Assembly (NCBI RefSeq): GCF_900111235.1
Contig: NZ_FOJI01000002.1
Span: 62,001-126,000, forward strand
Origin: [Clostridium] fimetarium
GTDB taxonomy: Bacteria > Bacillota > Clostridia > Lachnospirales > Lachnospiraceae
DNA length: 64,000 nucleotides
Direction: 5' to 3'
The translations under genes and the position numbers were made by a program. Under the pieces are notes generated by a model that was given only the letters and a program-made list of their open reading frames with translations, was not told where the DNA came from and did no database searches. Below, in pieces: positions 17,140 through 24,993 of this stretch. How positions within the stretch are numbered: the first letter of the stretch is position 1; the number at the start of each line of letters is the position of its first letter.

Positions 17140-19134
17140 CTATTTAGCAAGTAGTATCATAATGTCGTTGCTTCTTACAATGAATCTAGTCATCTGATCA
17201 GGAGTAAGAGGAGCATGGCTTAGTAATGCAAGATCATAGAGCTGTTCGCATATCATATTTGTATTTTCGCTCTCTTTGTTGTTCATAATATACTGAACTA
17301 AACGATTGCTAGCATTTAGTACAAGCGTTTGACCCATGCCACCAAACATAGAAGGATCCATACCACTCATATTATACATCTTCATCATTTCTTGCATACG
17401 TCTGTTTTCTTCAGAAAGTGTAATCATTGAAGAGATATTAGCGTTTTTCAACTTCTCAACTTTGATTTCAAGTTTATCATTGTTCAGCGCTTTTTTAAAT
17501 ATTTCACTTAAACTTTCAGTGAGTCCTTTCAATTCATCTTCAGTAGTTTGTTCTTTGAAGACGTCTGACAGGTCTGCATCAATTCTTGCGAACTTCATCT
17601 TTTCATTCTTACTTTCAATATGAGTTACAAATGGTTGATCGATGTTTTGTGTAAGGATAACGGCATCGATACCTTCCTCTTTAAACATATTGATATATTG
17701 ACTTTGTTCAGTTTCATTCGTTACATAGAAGATAGTATTCTCATGTTTTTCTTTGTTCTCTTCTAGGCACTGAGCAGCTGTAAGGTATTTCCCATCAAGA
17801 TTTTTGAATATAATATAATCCTTCATTTTCTCATAGAATTTCTCGTCCTTTAAGCAACCATATTTGATAAATGGATTGATATCTTCCCAGTATTTTTCAT
17901 AACTTTCTTTTTCAGTCTTGTACATACCTGAAAGCTTATCGCCAACTTTTTTCGTTATATAATCAGAAATCTTTTTGACAAATCCGTCATTTTGTAAAGC
18001 ACTTCTTGATACATTCAGTGGAAGATCAGGACAGTCGATAACGCCTTTCAATAGAAGTAAGAATTCAGGAATAACTTCCTTAATGTTATCAGCAATAAAT
18101 ACCTGATTGTTGTATAACTTAATCGTTCCTTCCATAGTGTCATACTGTGTATTCAATTTAGGGAAGTATAGAATACCTTTTAAGTTAAATGGATAATCCA
18201 TATTCAAATGAATCCAGAACAATGGCTCTTTGTAATCTTTAAATACGGAACGATAGAATTCCTTGTATTCTTCATCTGTACATTCATTTGGATGCTTTGC
18301 CCAAAGAGGATGAATTTCATTTAATGGAACAGGTCTTTTTAAAATCTTTGCTTTTTTCTTTGCAGGAACTGTTTCCTTGGTTTCTTTTGTGCCATCTTCA
18401 TTTTCAATTTCTTCTGTTTTTGCTTCTTCGATAATTGTTTCAATAACAGTATCTTTTTCAGTCACATCAGCTTCGTCAATTGTTTCGTATTCAGGTTCGC
18501 CATTCTCTTTTTCAAGGAATATAGGAACAGGCATAAATGCGCAGTATTTTTCGATTACTTCACGTGCACGGAATTCATTTGAAAATTCATAGCTATCTTC
18601 ATTTAGGTAAAGCGTAATCTCTGTACCAGGAGTTTCCTTTGTTCCATCTTCCATATCGTATTCAGTACCGCCATCACATTCCCAATGAACTGCTTTAGCA
18701 CCTTCTGTAAATGAAAGTGTATCAATTGCAACTCTAGCAGATACCATAAATGCTGAATAGAATCCGAGACCGAAGTGACCGATAATTTGATCTTCATTGG
18801 TTTTATCTTTGTATTTTTCTAGGAAAGCTTCTGCGCCAGAAAATGCAATTTGGTTGATGTATTCATTGACTTCATCAGAAGTCATACCGATACCATTATC
18901 GATGAATTTGATTGTTTTATCTTCTGCGTTTAATTTTATTAAAATTTTAAATTCTTGATCTTCAGGTGCATTGTATTCACCCATGATTTCTAACTTCTTT
19001 AATTTTGTAATTGCATCACAACCATTTGAAATAAGTTCTCTAAAGAAAATATCATGATCTGAATACAACCATTTTTTAATTACTGGAAAAATATTCTCGC
19101 TGTTAATTGAAAGACTACCATGTTCATTTTTCAT
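17140..19134 (-). CDS. htpG: Molecular chaperone HtpG (Hsp90) with charged linker
   Basis: A 664-residue Hsp90-type ATPase. The N-terminal GHKL domain (1 to about 208) has FFRELISNGCDAI, IDNGIGM and GHFGLGFYSAFM; the middle domain has PLFWIHLNMDYPFNLKG and PLNVSRSALQ. Between them lies a roughly 60-residue Glu/Lys-rich linker (about 209-270), where Escherichia and Bacillus HtpG have only a short link. Upstream are a near-consensus promoter and a CIRCE element, so HrcA control is likely. AAGGAG precedes the ATG. Confidence 0.95.
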   Translation of the reverse strand: MKNEHGSLSINSENIFPVIKKWLYSDHDIFFRELISNGCDAITKLKKLEIMGEYNAPEDQEFKILIKLNAEDKTIKFIDNGIGMTSDEVNEYINQIAFSGAEAFLEKYKDKTNEDQIIGHFGLGFYSAFMVSARVAIDTLSFTEGAKAVHWECDGGTEYDMEDGTKETPGTEITLYLNEDSYEFSNEFRAREVIEKYCAFMPVPIFLEKENGEPEYETIDEADVTEKDTVIETIIEEAKTEEIENEDGTKETKETVPAKKKAKILKRPVPLNEIHPLWAKHPNECTDEEYKEFYRSVFKDYKEPLFWIHLNMDYPFNLKGILYFPKLNTQYDTMEGTIKLYNNQVFIADNIKEVIPEFLLLLKGVIDCPDLPLNVSRSALQNDGFVKKISDYITKKVGDKLSGMYKTEKESYEKYWEDINPFIKYGCLKDEKFYEKMKDYIIFKNLDGKYLTAAQCLEENKEKHENTIFYVTNETEQSQYINMFKEEGIDAVILTQNIDQPFVTHIESKNEKMKFARIDADLSDVFKEQTTEDELKGLTESLSEIFKKALNNDKLEIKVEKLKNANISSMITLSEENRRMQEMMKMYNMSGMDPSMFGGMGQTLVLNASNRLVQYIMNNKESENTNMICEQLYDLALLSHAPLTPDQMTRFIVRSNDIMILLAK

Positions 19135-19176
19135 TATAAATTACTCCTTTAATATATATTTTAAACTATATTTCAT

Positions 19177-19205
19177 ATATTAGTACGCATATATTAGATT
19201 GTCAA
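19177..19205 (-). promoter_or_regulatory. htpG promoter
   Basis: On the minus strand TTGACA (19205-19200), 17 bp and TAATAT (19182-19177) form a sigma-A-type promoter about 45 bp upstream of the htpG ATG, immediately downstream of the CIRCE element. Confidence 0.8.
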
Positions 19206-19212
19206 GATAAAA

Positions 19213-19239
19213 TTAGCACTCATTCACAAAGAGTGCTAA
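19213..19239 (-). promoter_or_regulatory. CIRCE element (HrcA operator) upstream of htpG
   Basis: A perfect TTAGCACTC-N9-GAGTGCTAA inverted repeat, the consensus HrcA binding site. It lies eight bases upstream of the htpG -35 box and 11 bases after the stop of the DUF5721 gene. Confidence 0.95.
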
Positions 19240-19250
19240 CAAAGGTGGCG

Positions 19251-19748
19251 CTAAAGTTCTTCAAAATCAATATTATTCTGAGATAAAAACTGTTTTACAT
19301 AGGAGTCGAACGCATGCTCAAGCGACTTGTCCATAGTAAATAATTTGATAGAAGAGCCTGTGATACAGGTAATCACTCCTTCAGCATATTTAATATTTAA
19401 AACAAGGCCATTAATATCATCTAAAGAAAATCCTAAATTGTTTGTTTCAATGAGCGTTGTAATATCTTTTGTGGCAAGAAGAAATATTATTTTCAAAAAG
19501 GAAGGTGTTTTGCTACCCTTTATTAATTCAAAGCAAAAGGGACGAAGCTTCTTCCATAATGAATATTCAGCACTATCGTTTGATTCTGGTTCTTCTGACG
19601 TATAGAAATTCTTATTGATTAGACCATTGATTTGGAAGGTATTGTATGTGGAAATAGTAGCCTCCGAAACATATAGATTATCAAAAGTATCTTTCACTAG
19701 AAGCTTCGTCATAAAATCCTTGGTATTGTTAATTTTAAGAGCGATCAT
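19251..19748 (-). CDS. DUF5721 family protein
   Basis: A 165-residue protein that I recognise as the DUF5721 family of Lachnospiraceae: it begins MIALKINNTKDFMTKLLVKDTFD, has KLRPFCFELIKG in the middle and ends with SSIKLFTMDKSLEHAFDSYVKQFL. Function unknown; no membrane segment. The ATG at 19748 is chosen because GGAGG lies five bases before it; a longer frame would begin at a TTG within that site. It lies upstream of htpG but is separated from it by the htpG promoter and CIRCE. Confidence 0.75.
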   Translation of the reverse strand: MIALKINNTKDFMTKLLVKDTFDNLYVSEATISTYNTFQINGLINKNFYTSEEPESNDSAEYSLWKKLRPFCFELIKGSKTPSFLKIIFLLATKDITTLIETNNLGFSLDDINGLVLNIKYAEGVITCITGSSIKLFTMDKSLEHAFDSYVKQFLSQNNIDFEEL

Positions 19749-19968
19749 ATAGACCTCCAAGCAGTTTAATTATGTAGTAATAGTTATAGTACATATTTTA
19801 AAAGTAACCTTAAATGTATTATAGGGAATCCTGCATTTAAAAGCAATAATAAAAAGAAAGTTATTTATAAATAGATAAAAACCCTCTTCACAAACATTGA
19901 AATATATGGTATTCTTACATAGTATTAAAAACTAGATGATATTGAACTGATTAACGGAGGAAATAGTT

Positions 19969-20805
19969 ATGAATTATAAAATAGTTGTTGATAGTTGTTG
20001 CGACCTACCAAAAGAAATAGCCAAGGACGATCATTTTTCATTTGCACCGTTAACATTAATGGTAGATGATTTTAGTATAATAGATGATGAAACATTTGAT
20101 CAGGCAGATTTCTTGAAGAAAGTACGTGAAAGCAAGAATTGCCCGAAGTCAGCTTGCCCATCTCCGGAGCGTTATATGAATGATTTTGTAGGAGAAAACT
20201 TAGACGTATATGTAGTTACTTTATCAGCAGAATTAAGCGGAAGTTATAATAGCGCACAACTTGGACGCAACTTATATATAGAAGAGGGTGGAACCAATAA
20301 TGTGCATGTATTTAATTCAATGTCTGCCTCTTGTGGAGAAGCTCTTATAGCAATGAAAGTCAAAGAACTAGTTGAGCAGGGATTAGCATTTGACGAAGTT
20401 GTTGCAATCGCTGAAGAATTTACACAACATATGAAAACATATTTTGTGCTAGAATCTCTTGAAACTTTAAGAAAGAACGGAAGATTGACAAATCTTCAGG
20501 CAATTATTGCAAGTGCCCTTAATATTAAGCCTTTAATGTCAGCTGAGGGTGGTAAGATTGTCAAACTCGACCAGGCTAGAGGTGTTAATAAGGCGTTAGC
20601 AAAGATGATAGCGATGATCAAAGAAAAAACGGTTGATTGTGAAAATAAGATATTAGCGATTGCACATTGCAATTGTTTTGAACGTGCTGAATATGTGAAG
20701 AGTGAGATTTCGAAGTTGATGAAATTTAAGGATATAATTATTGTGGATACTGCTGGAGTAAGTAGTATGTATGCAAATGAAGGTGGTATCATCGTTACAG
20801 TATAA
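19969..20805 (+). CDS. DegV family fatty-acid-binding protein
   Basis: A 278-residue two-domain DegV protein. The N-terminal signature is KIVVDSCCDLPKEI; the SxSAELSGSYNSAQ loop and the conserved ESLETLRKNGRL / IKPLMSAEGGKI segments are present. DegV proteins (FakB in staphylococci) bind a fatty acid and present it to the FakA kinase; no kinase gene is adjacent. GGAGG lies before the ATG. It is a single gene. Confidence 0.92.
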   Translation: MNYKIVVDSCCDLPKEIAKDDHFSFAPLTLMVDDFSIIDDETFDQADFLKKVRESKNCPKSACPSPERYMNDFVGENLDVYVVTLSAELSGSYNSAQLGRNLYIEEGGTNNVHVFNSMSASCGEALIAMKVKELVEQGLAFDEVVAIAEEFTQHMKTYFVLESLETLRKNGRLTNLQAIIASALNIKPLMSAEGGKIVKLDQARGVNKALAKMIAMIKEKTVDCENKILAIAHCNCFERAEYVKSEISKLMKFKDIIIVDTAGVSSMYANEGGIIVTV

Positions 20806-20825
20806 AAAGATACATAGCTGTGTGC

Positions 20826-20935
20826 TATAAAAATAAAATGAATAAAAATGTAAAAATGTAAAAAAGAAAAATGCAAAAAGAAAAAGTGAAAAGTAAAAAG
20901 TAAAAAAGTAAAAATGCAAACATATAAATATGTAA
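20826..20935. repeat. A-rich degenerate microsatellite after degV
   Basis: Short units of the form AAAAATGTAA, AAAAAGAAA and AAAAGTAA run for about 110 bp in the 323-bp gap between degV and the DUF2752 gene. The rest of the gap is AT-rich with no recognised signal. Confidence 0.7.
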
Positions 20936-21131
20936 TATATGGAATCGGTGAGGAACAAACTTTGGTTTGACCTTGCCTTTTTTATTATCAAGAGTAGGTG
21001 GATTTTATGCTTGTATTTCAGAGGGAAAGAATATAAAATAATTTGACTACATACCATTTTGGAATATTTTGTAATGAGTATTTTAGATAAGAGAGTTTTG
21101 TAATGAAAATGCAAACAGAATCGAGAAGATG

Positions 21132-21578
21132 ATGAAACCAAAGACAAACCTAAAAGTAATTCAAAAACGAATAGTGAAAGATGTCCTTGAGTTTAAGTGG
21201 GCAATCATTTGCCTTGTAATCTATTATATGTTAACCCATGAGGTATTTCATGCCTTTTGCCCTATGGTTATTGTGACGGGGCTTCCGTGCCCTGGGTGCG
21301 GTATGTCTAGATCTATTTTTTACCTGTTAACGGGACAATTTGGCAGGTCTTTTGCATTAAGTCCATTTGCGATTTTTTGGATTCTATTGGGGATTTGGTT
21401 TGTTTATGTAAGATATGTGAAAGGAAAGCGTGTGAAGGGTATTTATCTGTTCATGGGATGCCTTTGTGTGGCGATGATGGCTTATTATGTATATAGAATG
21501 TTTACGGTATTTCCTTCCACTGCACCAATGATTTATAGGGAAGATAATATTATCAATAATTTACTGAAATTACATTAG
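21132..21578 (+). CDS. DUF2752 membrane protein
   Basis: A 148-residue protein with three to four membrane helices and the DUF2752 hallmark GLPCPGCGMSRSIFYLLTGQ. Function unknown. The start is one of two consecutive ATG codons (21129 or 21132); the SD is weak (GAGAAG). From memory such proteins in Lachnospiraceae are often encoded beside a zinc-ribbon membrane protein, which is the next gene here, so the two may act together. Confidence 0.85.
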   Translation: MKPKTNLKVIQKRIVKDVLEFKWAIICLVIYYMLTHEVFHAFCPMVIVTGLPCPGCGMSRSIFYLLTGQFGRSFALSPFAIFWILLGIWFVYVRYVKGKRVKGIYLFMGCLCVAMMAYYVYRMFTVFPSTAPMIYREDNIINNLLKLH

Positions 21579-21678
21579 GTTCTAAAAATCATTTACATTT
21601 TTTGGATAAATATTATTGCACAGGAATAATAATATATGCTATTATAGAACTAGTTTTAACTTATGAGGAGAAAATCAC

Positions 21679-22227
21679 ATGACGTTTTGTAGAGATTGTG
21701 GAGCAAAATTAGAGGACGGTCAGGTATGCAATTGCAAACAACAGACCAGCCAACAACAAGAAAGTCAACAACAAGAAGGTCAACAACCAGAAGGTCAACA
21801 ACCAAAAGGTCAACAACAAGAAGGTCAACAACCAGTAAATCAACAGCCCGTAAATCAACAACCTGTAAATCAACAACCAGTAAATCAACAGCCAGTAAAT
21901 CAGCAACCAGTGAATCAACAACCGTTATACCAACAACGTCCATATCAACAGCCAGTAATGTATAATTGTAATCAGTCTAATTTAGAAGAACCTATGTCAT
22001 TAGGCGATTGGCTAGTTACAATGTTGCTTATGTGTATTCCTTGTGTGAATATTGTATTGGCATTCGTTTGGGCATTTAGTAGTTCAGAGAAAAAAAGCAA
22101 ATCGAATTTCTTTAAAGCATATTTAATAATGATTTTGATTGGAATTGCAATTTATATTGTAATTCTTATAATATTTGGAGCAGCTATAATGTCAATGGTT
22201 CCAAAGCGCGGATATACATATTATTAA
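21679..22227 (+). CDS. Zinc-ribbon membrane protein with Gln-rich repeat
   Basis: A 182-residue protein. The N terminus is a zinc ribbon (FCRDCGAKLEDGQVCNCK). Residues about 22-93 are a Gln-rich region in which QQPVN repeats about six times and QQ(Q/P)EG several times. The C terminus has two membrane helices (LGDWLVTMLLMCIPCVNIVLAF and AYLIMILIGIAIYIVILII). The ribbon is probably cytoplasmic. Function unknown. GAGGAG precedes the ATG and a strong terminator follows. Confidence 0.8.
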   Translation: MTFCRDCGAKLEDGQVCNCKQQTSQQQESQQQEGQQPEGQQPKGQQQEGQQPVNQQPVNQQPVNQQPVNQQPVNQQPVNQQPLYQQRPYQQPVMYNCNQSNLEEPMSLGDWLVTMLLMCIPCVNIVLAFVWAFSSSEKKSKSNFFKAYLIMILIGIAIYIVILIIFGAAIMSMVPKRGYTYY

Positions 22228-22248
22228 AAAATAAATAATTACTTGTTA

Positions 22249-22299
22249 AGGAACCTATAGAATGGACTGCGAAAAGTCTATTGCTGTAGGTTCTTTTTT
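22249..22299 (+). terminator. Terminator after the zinc-ribbon gene
   Basis: GAACCTA (22251-22257) pairs with TAGGTTC (22287-22293) around an inner AATGGACT/AGTCTATT stem, followed by TTTTTT. Confidence 0.85.
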
Positions 22300-22331
22300 G
22301 TGTAAAGGGGTCCTAAACTTAAAATAAGACA

Positions 22332-22360
22332 TTTACAAACACCGTATAATCTGATAAAAT
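22332..22360 (+). promoter_or_regulatory. Promoter of the Y-family polymerase gene
   Basis: TTTACA (22332-22337), 17 bp and TAAAAT (22355-22360). The predicted start falls on the LexA box at 22366. Confidence 0.6.
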
Positions 22361-22365
22361 ATATA

Positions 22366-22379
22366 CGAACAAACGTTTG
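22366..22379 (+). promoter_or_regulatory. LexA (SOS) box
   Basis: CGAACAAACGTTTG matches the Gram-positive SOS box CGAAC-N4-GTTYG. It covers the likely transcription start, so bound LexA would block the promoter. Confidence 0.85.
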
Positions 22380-22435
22380 CAAATAAACCGACTCTAATGT
22401 TAAGAGGTTAAGAAATATAGGGGTGAATTAAGATT

Positions 22436-23701
22436 ATGGATCAATCAAAAAACGTTATATTTCATGTAGATGTTAATTCAGCATTTCTAAGCTGGGAAGC
22501 TGCGTATAGAGTGGATGTGCTAGGAGAGACTGTTGATTTAAGAGAAGTTCCCTCCGTAGTTGGAGGCGACGAGGAAAAACGGCATGGAATTGTTTTGGCG
22601 AAGTCAACACCTGCTAAGAAGTTCAATATTCAGACTGGAGAACCGTTGGCTAGTGCAAGAAAAAAGTGCCCTAACTTAATCATTATCAAACCTAATTTCG
22701 ACGTTTATGTGAAAGCATCTAAGGCATTTATAGAATTACTGAAAGGGTTTGCACCATGTGTTGAGCAGTATTCCATAGATGAAGTGTGGTGCGATATGAC
22801 AGGAACGCAAAATATATATGGGACGCCTGTAGTGGCTGCGAATTATTTGAAAGATAGAATATATTCTGAATTAGGATTTACAGTAAATATAGGCATTTCC
22901 AGTAACAAGCTCCTTGCAAAGATGGCTGGTGATTTTCAAAAACCCAATAAAGTTCACACATTATTTCCTTGTGAAATCAAGGAAAAGATGTGGCCATTAC
23001 CGGTAAGAGATTTGTTTTTTGTCGGAAGTTCCACAGAAAAGAAGCTTTACAACTTAGGCATTAAAACAATTGGACAATTGGCAAATACTGATGTGATGAT
23101 ACTAAAAAGTCATTTTAAAAAACATGGTGAAGTGATTTATAATTATGCGAATGGTTATGATTTTACTTCGGTAGTGACTGAACATCAAGCGAATAAGGGG
23201 TACGGTAATTCTATTACGGTTGCAATTGATATAACAGATTATGAGACTGCAAAGCAAGTTTTACTTTCTTTATGTGAGACAGTTGCTTCACGTCTTAGGG
23301 TGGATGGTGTCAAGACCTTATGTTTAGCTGTTTCTATTACAGATTGTGAATTTTGTTATTCCACACATCAGAAGCAGTTTTTAAACGCTACAGATGTTAC
23401 AAATGAATTGTATCAAAAAGCTTGCGAGATATTCCTTGAGTTATGGGATAAGAAAGCACCAATTAGGCAACTTGGCGTGCAATCTAGTAAGGTATCATTG
23501 GAGTGCTTTCGTCAATATGATTTGTTTGATATGAACAATTACGATAAGCTTTCAAAGCTTGATAAGGCGGTCGATAATATTCGTAATAAGTATGGGGAAG
23601 ATTCAATAAAACGAGCGAGCTTTTTACAAAGCGAAGTTTCACATATGACTGGTGGAATATCCAAGGAGAAAAGAACTGGTGGAGTATCTAAAGAAGATTA
23701 G
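22436..23701 (+). CDS. Y-family DNA polymerase (DinB/UmuC type)
   Basis: A 421-residue translesion polymerase. The palm has FHVDVNSAFLSWEA and the catalytic QYSIDEVWCDMT; a helix-hairpin-helix part follows (FFVGSSTEKKLYNLGIKTIGQL), then the little-finger domain. It copies past damaged bases. The C terminus ends in a short internal duplication (TGGISKEK, TGGVSKED). The SOS box upstream supports damage induction. It belongs to the Pol IV/UmuC superfamily; I cannot assign the exact orthologue. Confidence 0.93.
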   Translation: MDQSKNVIFHVDVNSAFLSWEAAYRVDVLGETVDLREVPSVVGGDEEKRHGIVLAKSTPAKKFNIQTGEPLASARKKCPNLIIIKPNFDVYVKASKAFIELLKGFAPCVEQYSIDEVWCDMTGTQNIYGTPVVAANYLKDRIYSELGFTVNIGISSNKLLAKMAGDFQKPNKVHTLFPCEIKEKMWPLPVRDLFFVGSSTEKKLYNLGIKTIGQLANTDVMILKSHFKKHGEVIYNYANGYDFTSVVTEHQANKGYGNSITVAIDITDYETAKQVLLSLCETVASRLRVDGVKTLCLAVSITDCEFCYSTHQKQFLNATDVTNELYQKACEIFLELWDKKAPIRQLGVQSSKVSLECFRQYDLFDMNNYDKLSKLDKAVDNIRNKYGEDSIKRASFLQSEVSHMTGGISKEKRTGGVSKED

Positions 23702-23813
23702 ATACCCCACTATTTTTTTGGACTTTATTGCGAATCTTGTACATATAATAAAACACCAGTAATCTTAATAAAATATTAACTGACACTACTAAATCATCCC
23801 AGGGAGGAAAAAA

Positions 23814-24899
23814 ATGAATATTGATCGTTCAGAATTAAAAGGGAAGGCCAAAAGTGCACTACAAGGTAAAGGGGGAACAATGGCTTTGACCATTGTCGTT
23901 TATTTTGTTTTATGCGTTGCTGCGGGATTGGTTGCAATCATACCAATTGTTGGATTAATCGCAACTATATTAATTGTACCGTCAATTGAGTTGGGATTGA
24001 TAATGATGGTGTTAAAGATAGCGAGGTTAGAATCTGTTCAGGTATCAGATTTGTTTAGCGGATTTAATTTTATTTTTAAAGCGTTTGCAGTAACCTTTAT
24101 GGTAGGGTTATTTACATTCTTATGGACATGTTTGCTTATTATTCCAGGTATTATAGCATCTTATAGGTATTCTATGGCAATGTACATACTAGCAGATAAT
24201 CCCGAAATAGGAGTTATGGAAGCAATCGCTTTAAGTAAGAAAATGACAAAGGGATATAAGTGGAGCTTGTTTGTATTGCAATTGAGTTTTATAGGATGGG
24301 CAATATTAGCAAATTTCACATTTGGCATATTATATTTATGGTTGACTCCATATATGCTTGTAACAACCGGCTACTTCTATCTTAAAATCAAGGGTGAAGT
24401 TGTCAAAGCTGAACCAGCTGTTACGCCTATCGTTGCGCCCGTCGTTGTTCCAGTCTTTGTTCCAGTAGTTGAACCAGTGGTTAAAGCAGTGGTTAAAGCA
24501 GTAGTTGAACCAGTAGTTGAACCAGTCGTTGAACCAGTAGTTGAACCAGTCGTTGTTCCAGTCGTTGAACAAGTCGTTGAGACCGTCGTTGAACAAGTCG
24601 TTGAGCCAGTCGTTGTGCCGATCGTGGAACCAGTGGATAAGCCTGCAGTTGAACCAGTCGTTGCTCCAGTCGTTGAACCAGTAGTTGAACCAGTAGTTGT
24701 CCCAGTCGTTGAACCAGTAGTTGAACCAGTAGCTGAGCCAGTAGTTGCGCCAGTAGAAGAGCCAGTAGTTGAACCTACAGTTAAACCGGTAGCTGAGCCA
24801 GTAGCTGAATCAGTAGTTGAATCAGTAGATGAGCCAGCGGATGCACCTGTAGTTGAACCTGTCGTTGAATCGGTCATTGAGTCGACAATTGAACCATAA
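23814..24899 (+). CDS. DUF975 membrane protein with a 160-residue Val/Glu/Pro repeat tail
   Basis: A 361-residue protein. Residues 1-200 are a DUF975 domain: N-terminal RSELKGKAKSALQGKGG, then about four to five membrane helices and YRYSMAMYILADNP. Residues about 200-361 are low complexity, built of PVVEPVVE-like units with occasional Lys, Gln, Ala or Asp. Known DUF975 proteins normally stop after the membrane part, so the tail is an unusual addition. Function unknown. GGGAGG lies before the ATG. Confidence 0.85.
   Translation: MNIDRSELKGKAKSALQGKGGTMALTIVVYFVLCVAAGLVAIIPIVGLIATILIVPSIELGLIMMVLKIARLESVQVSDLFSGFNFIFKAFAVTFMVGLFTFLWTCLLIIPGIIASYRYSMAMYILADNPEIGVMEAIALSKKMTKGYKWSLFVLQLSFIGWAILANFTFGILYLWLTPYMLVTTGYFYLKIKGEVVKAEPAVTPIVAPVVVPVFVPVVEPVVKAVVKAVVEPVVEPVVEPVVEPVVVPVVEQVVETVVEQVVEPVVVPIVEPVDKPAVEPVVAPVVEPVVEPVVVPVVEPVVEPVAEPVVAPVEEPVVEPTVKPVAEPVAESVVESVDEPADAPVVEPVVESVIESTIEP
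24412..24896 (+). repeat. Coding tandem repeat, 12-bp PVVE units
   Basis: Units resembling GTTGAACCAGTA or GTCGTTGAACCA repeat for about 480 bp in the DUF975 gene, with third-position and codon variation, giving a roughly four-residue period (Pro-Val-Val-Glu). The opposite strand is also open over this stretch, which is an artefact of the repeat. Confidence 0.9.
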
Positions 24900-24993
24900 A
24901 TAATAGAATGAGTAAATGTTTTTACATTGAAATAATTATATATAAGTAAATTGTAAAATGAAGGGTGCGTTTTGTTGTAACGCACCCCTCATT

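Noticed and set aside
19213-19239. Terminator hairpin after the DUF5721 gene
   Set aside because: The inverted repeat matches the CIRCE consensus exactly, lacks a T-run, and sits before a promoter, so an operator is the better reading.
21656-21965. Alternative frames (Ser/Thr/Lys- and Val/Asp/Leu-rich) over the Gln-rich region
   Set aside because: They are repeat shadows of the zinc-ribbon gene; only the sense frame joins a zinc ribbon and membrane helices.
24377-24985. Long antisense frame rich in Ser, Thr and Gly opposite the DUF975 repeat tail
   Set aside because: It is the mirror of the PVVE coding repeat and has no ribosome site; the sense frame has a real domain at its N terminus.
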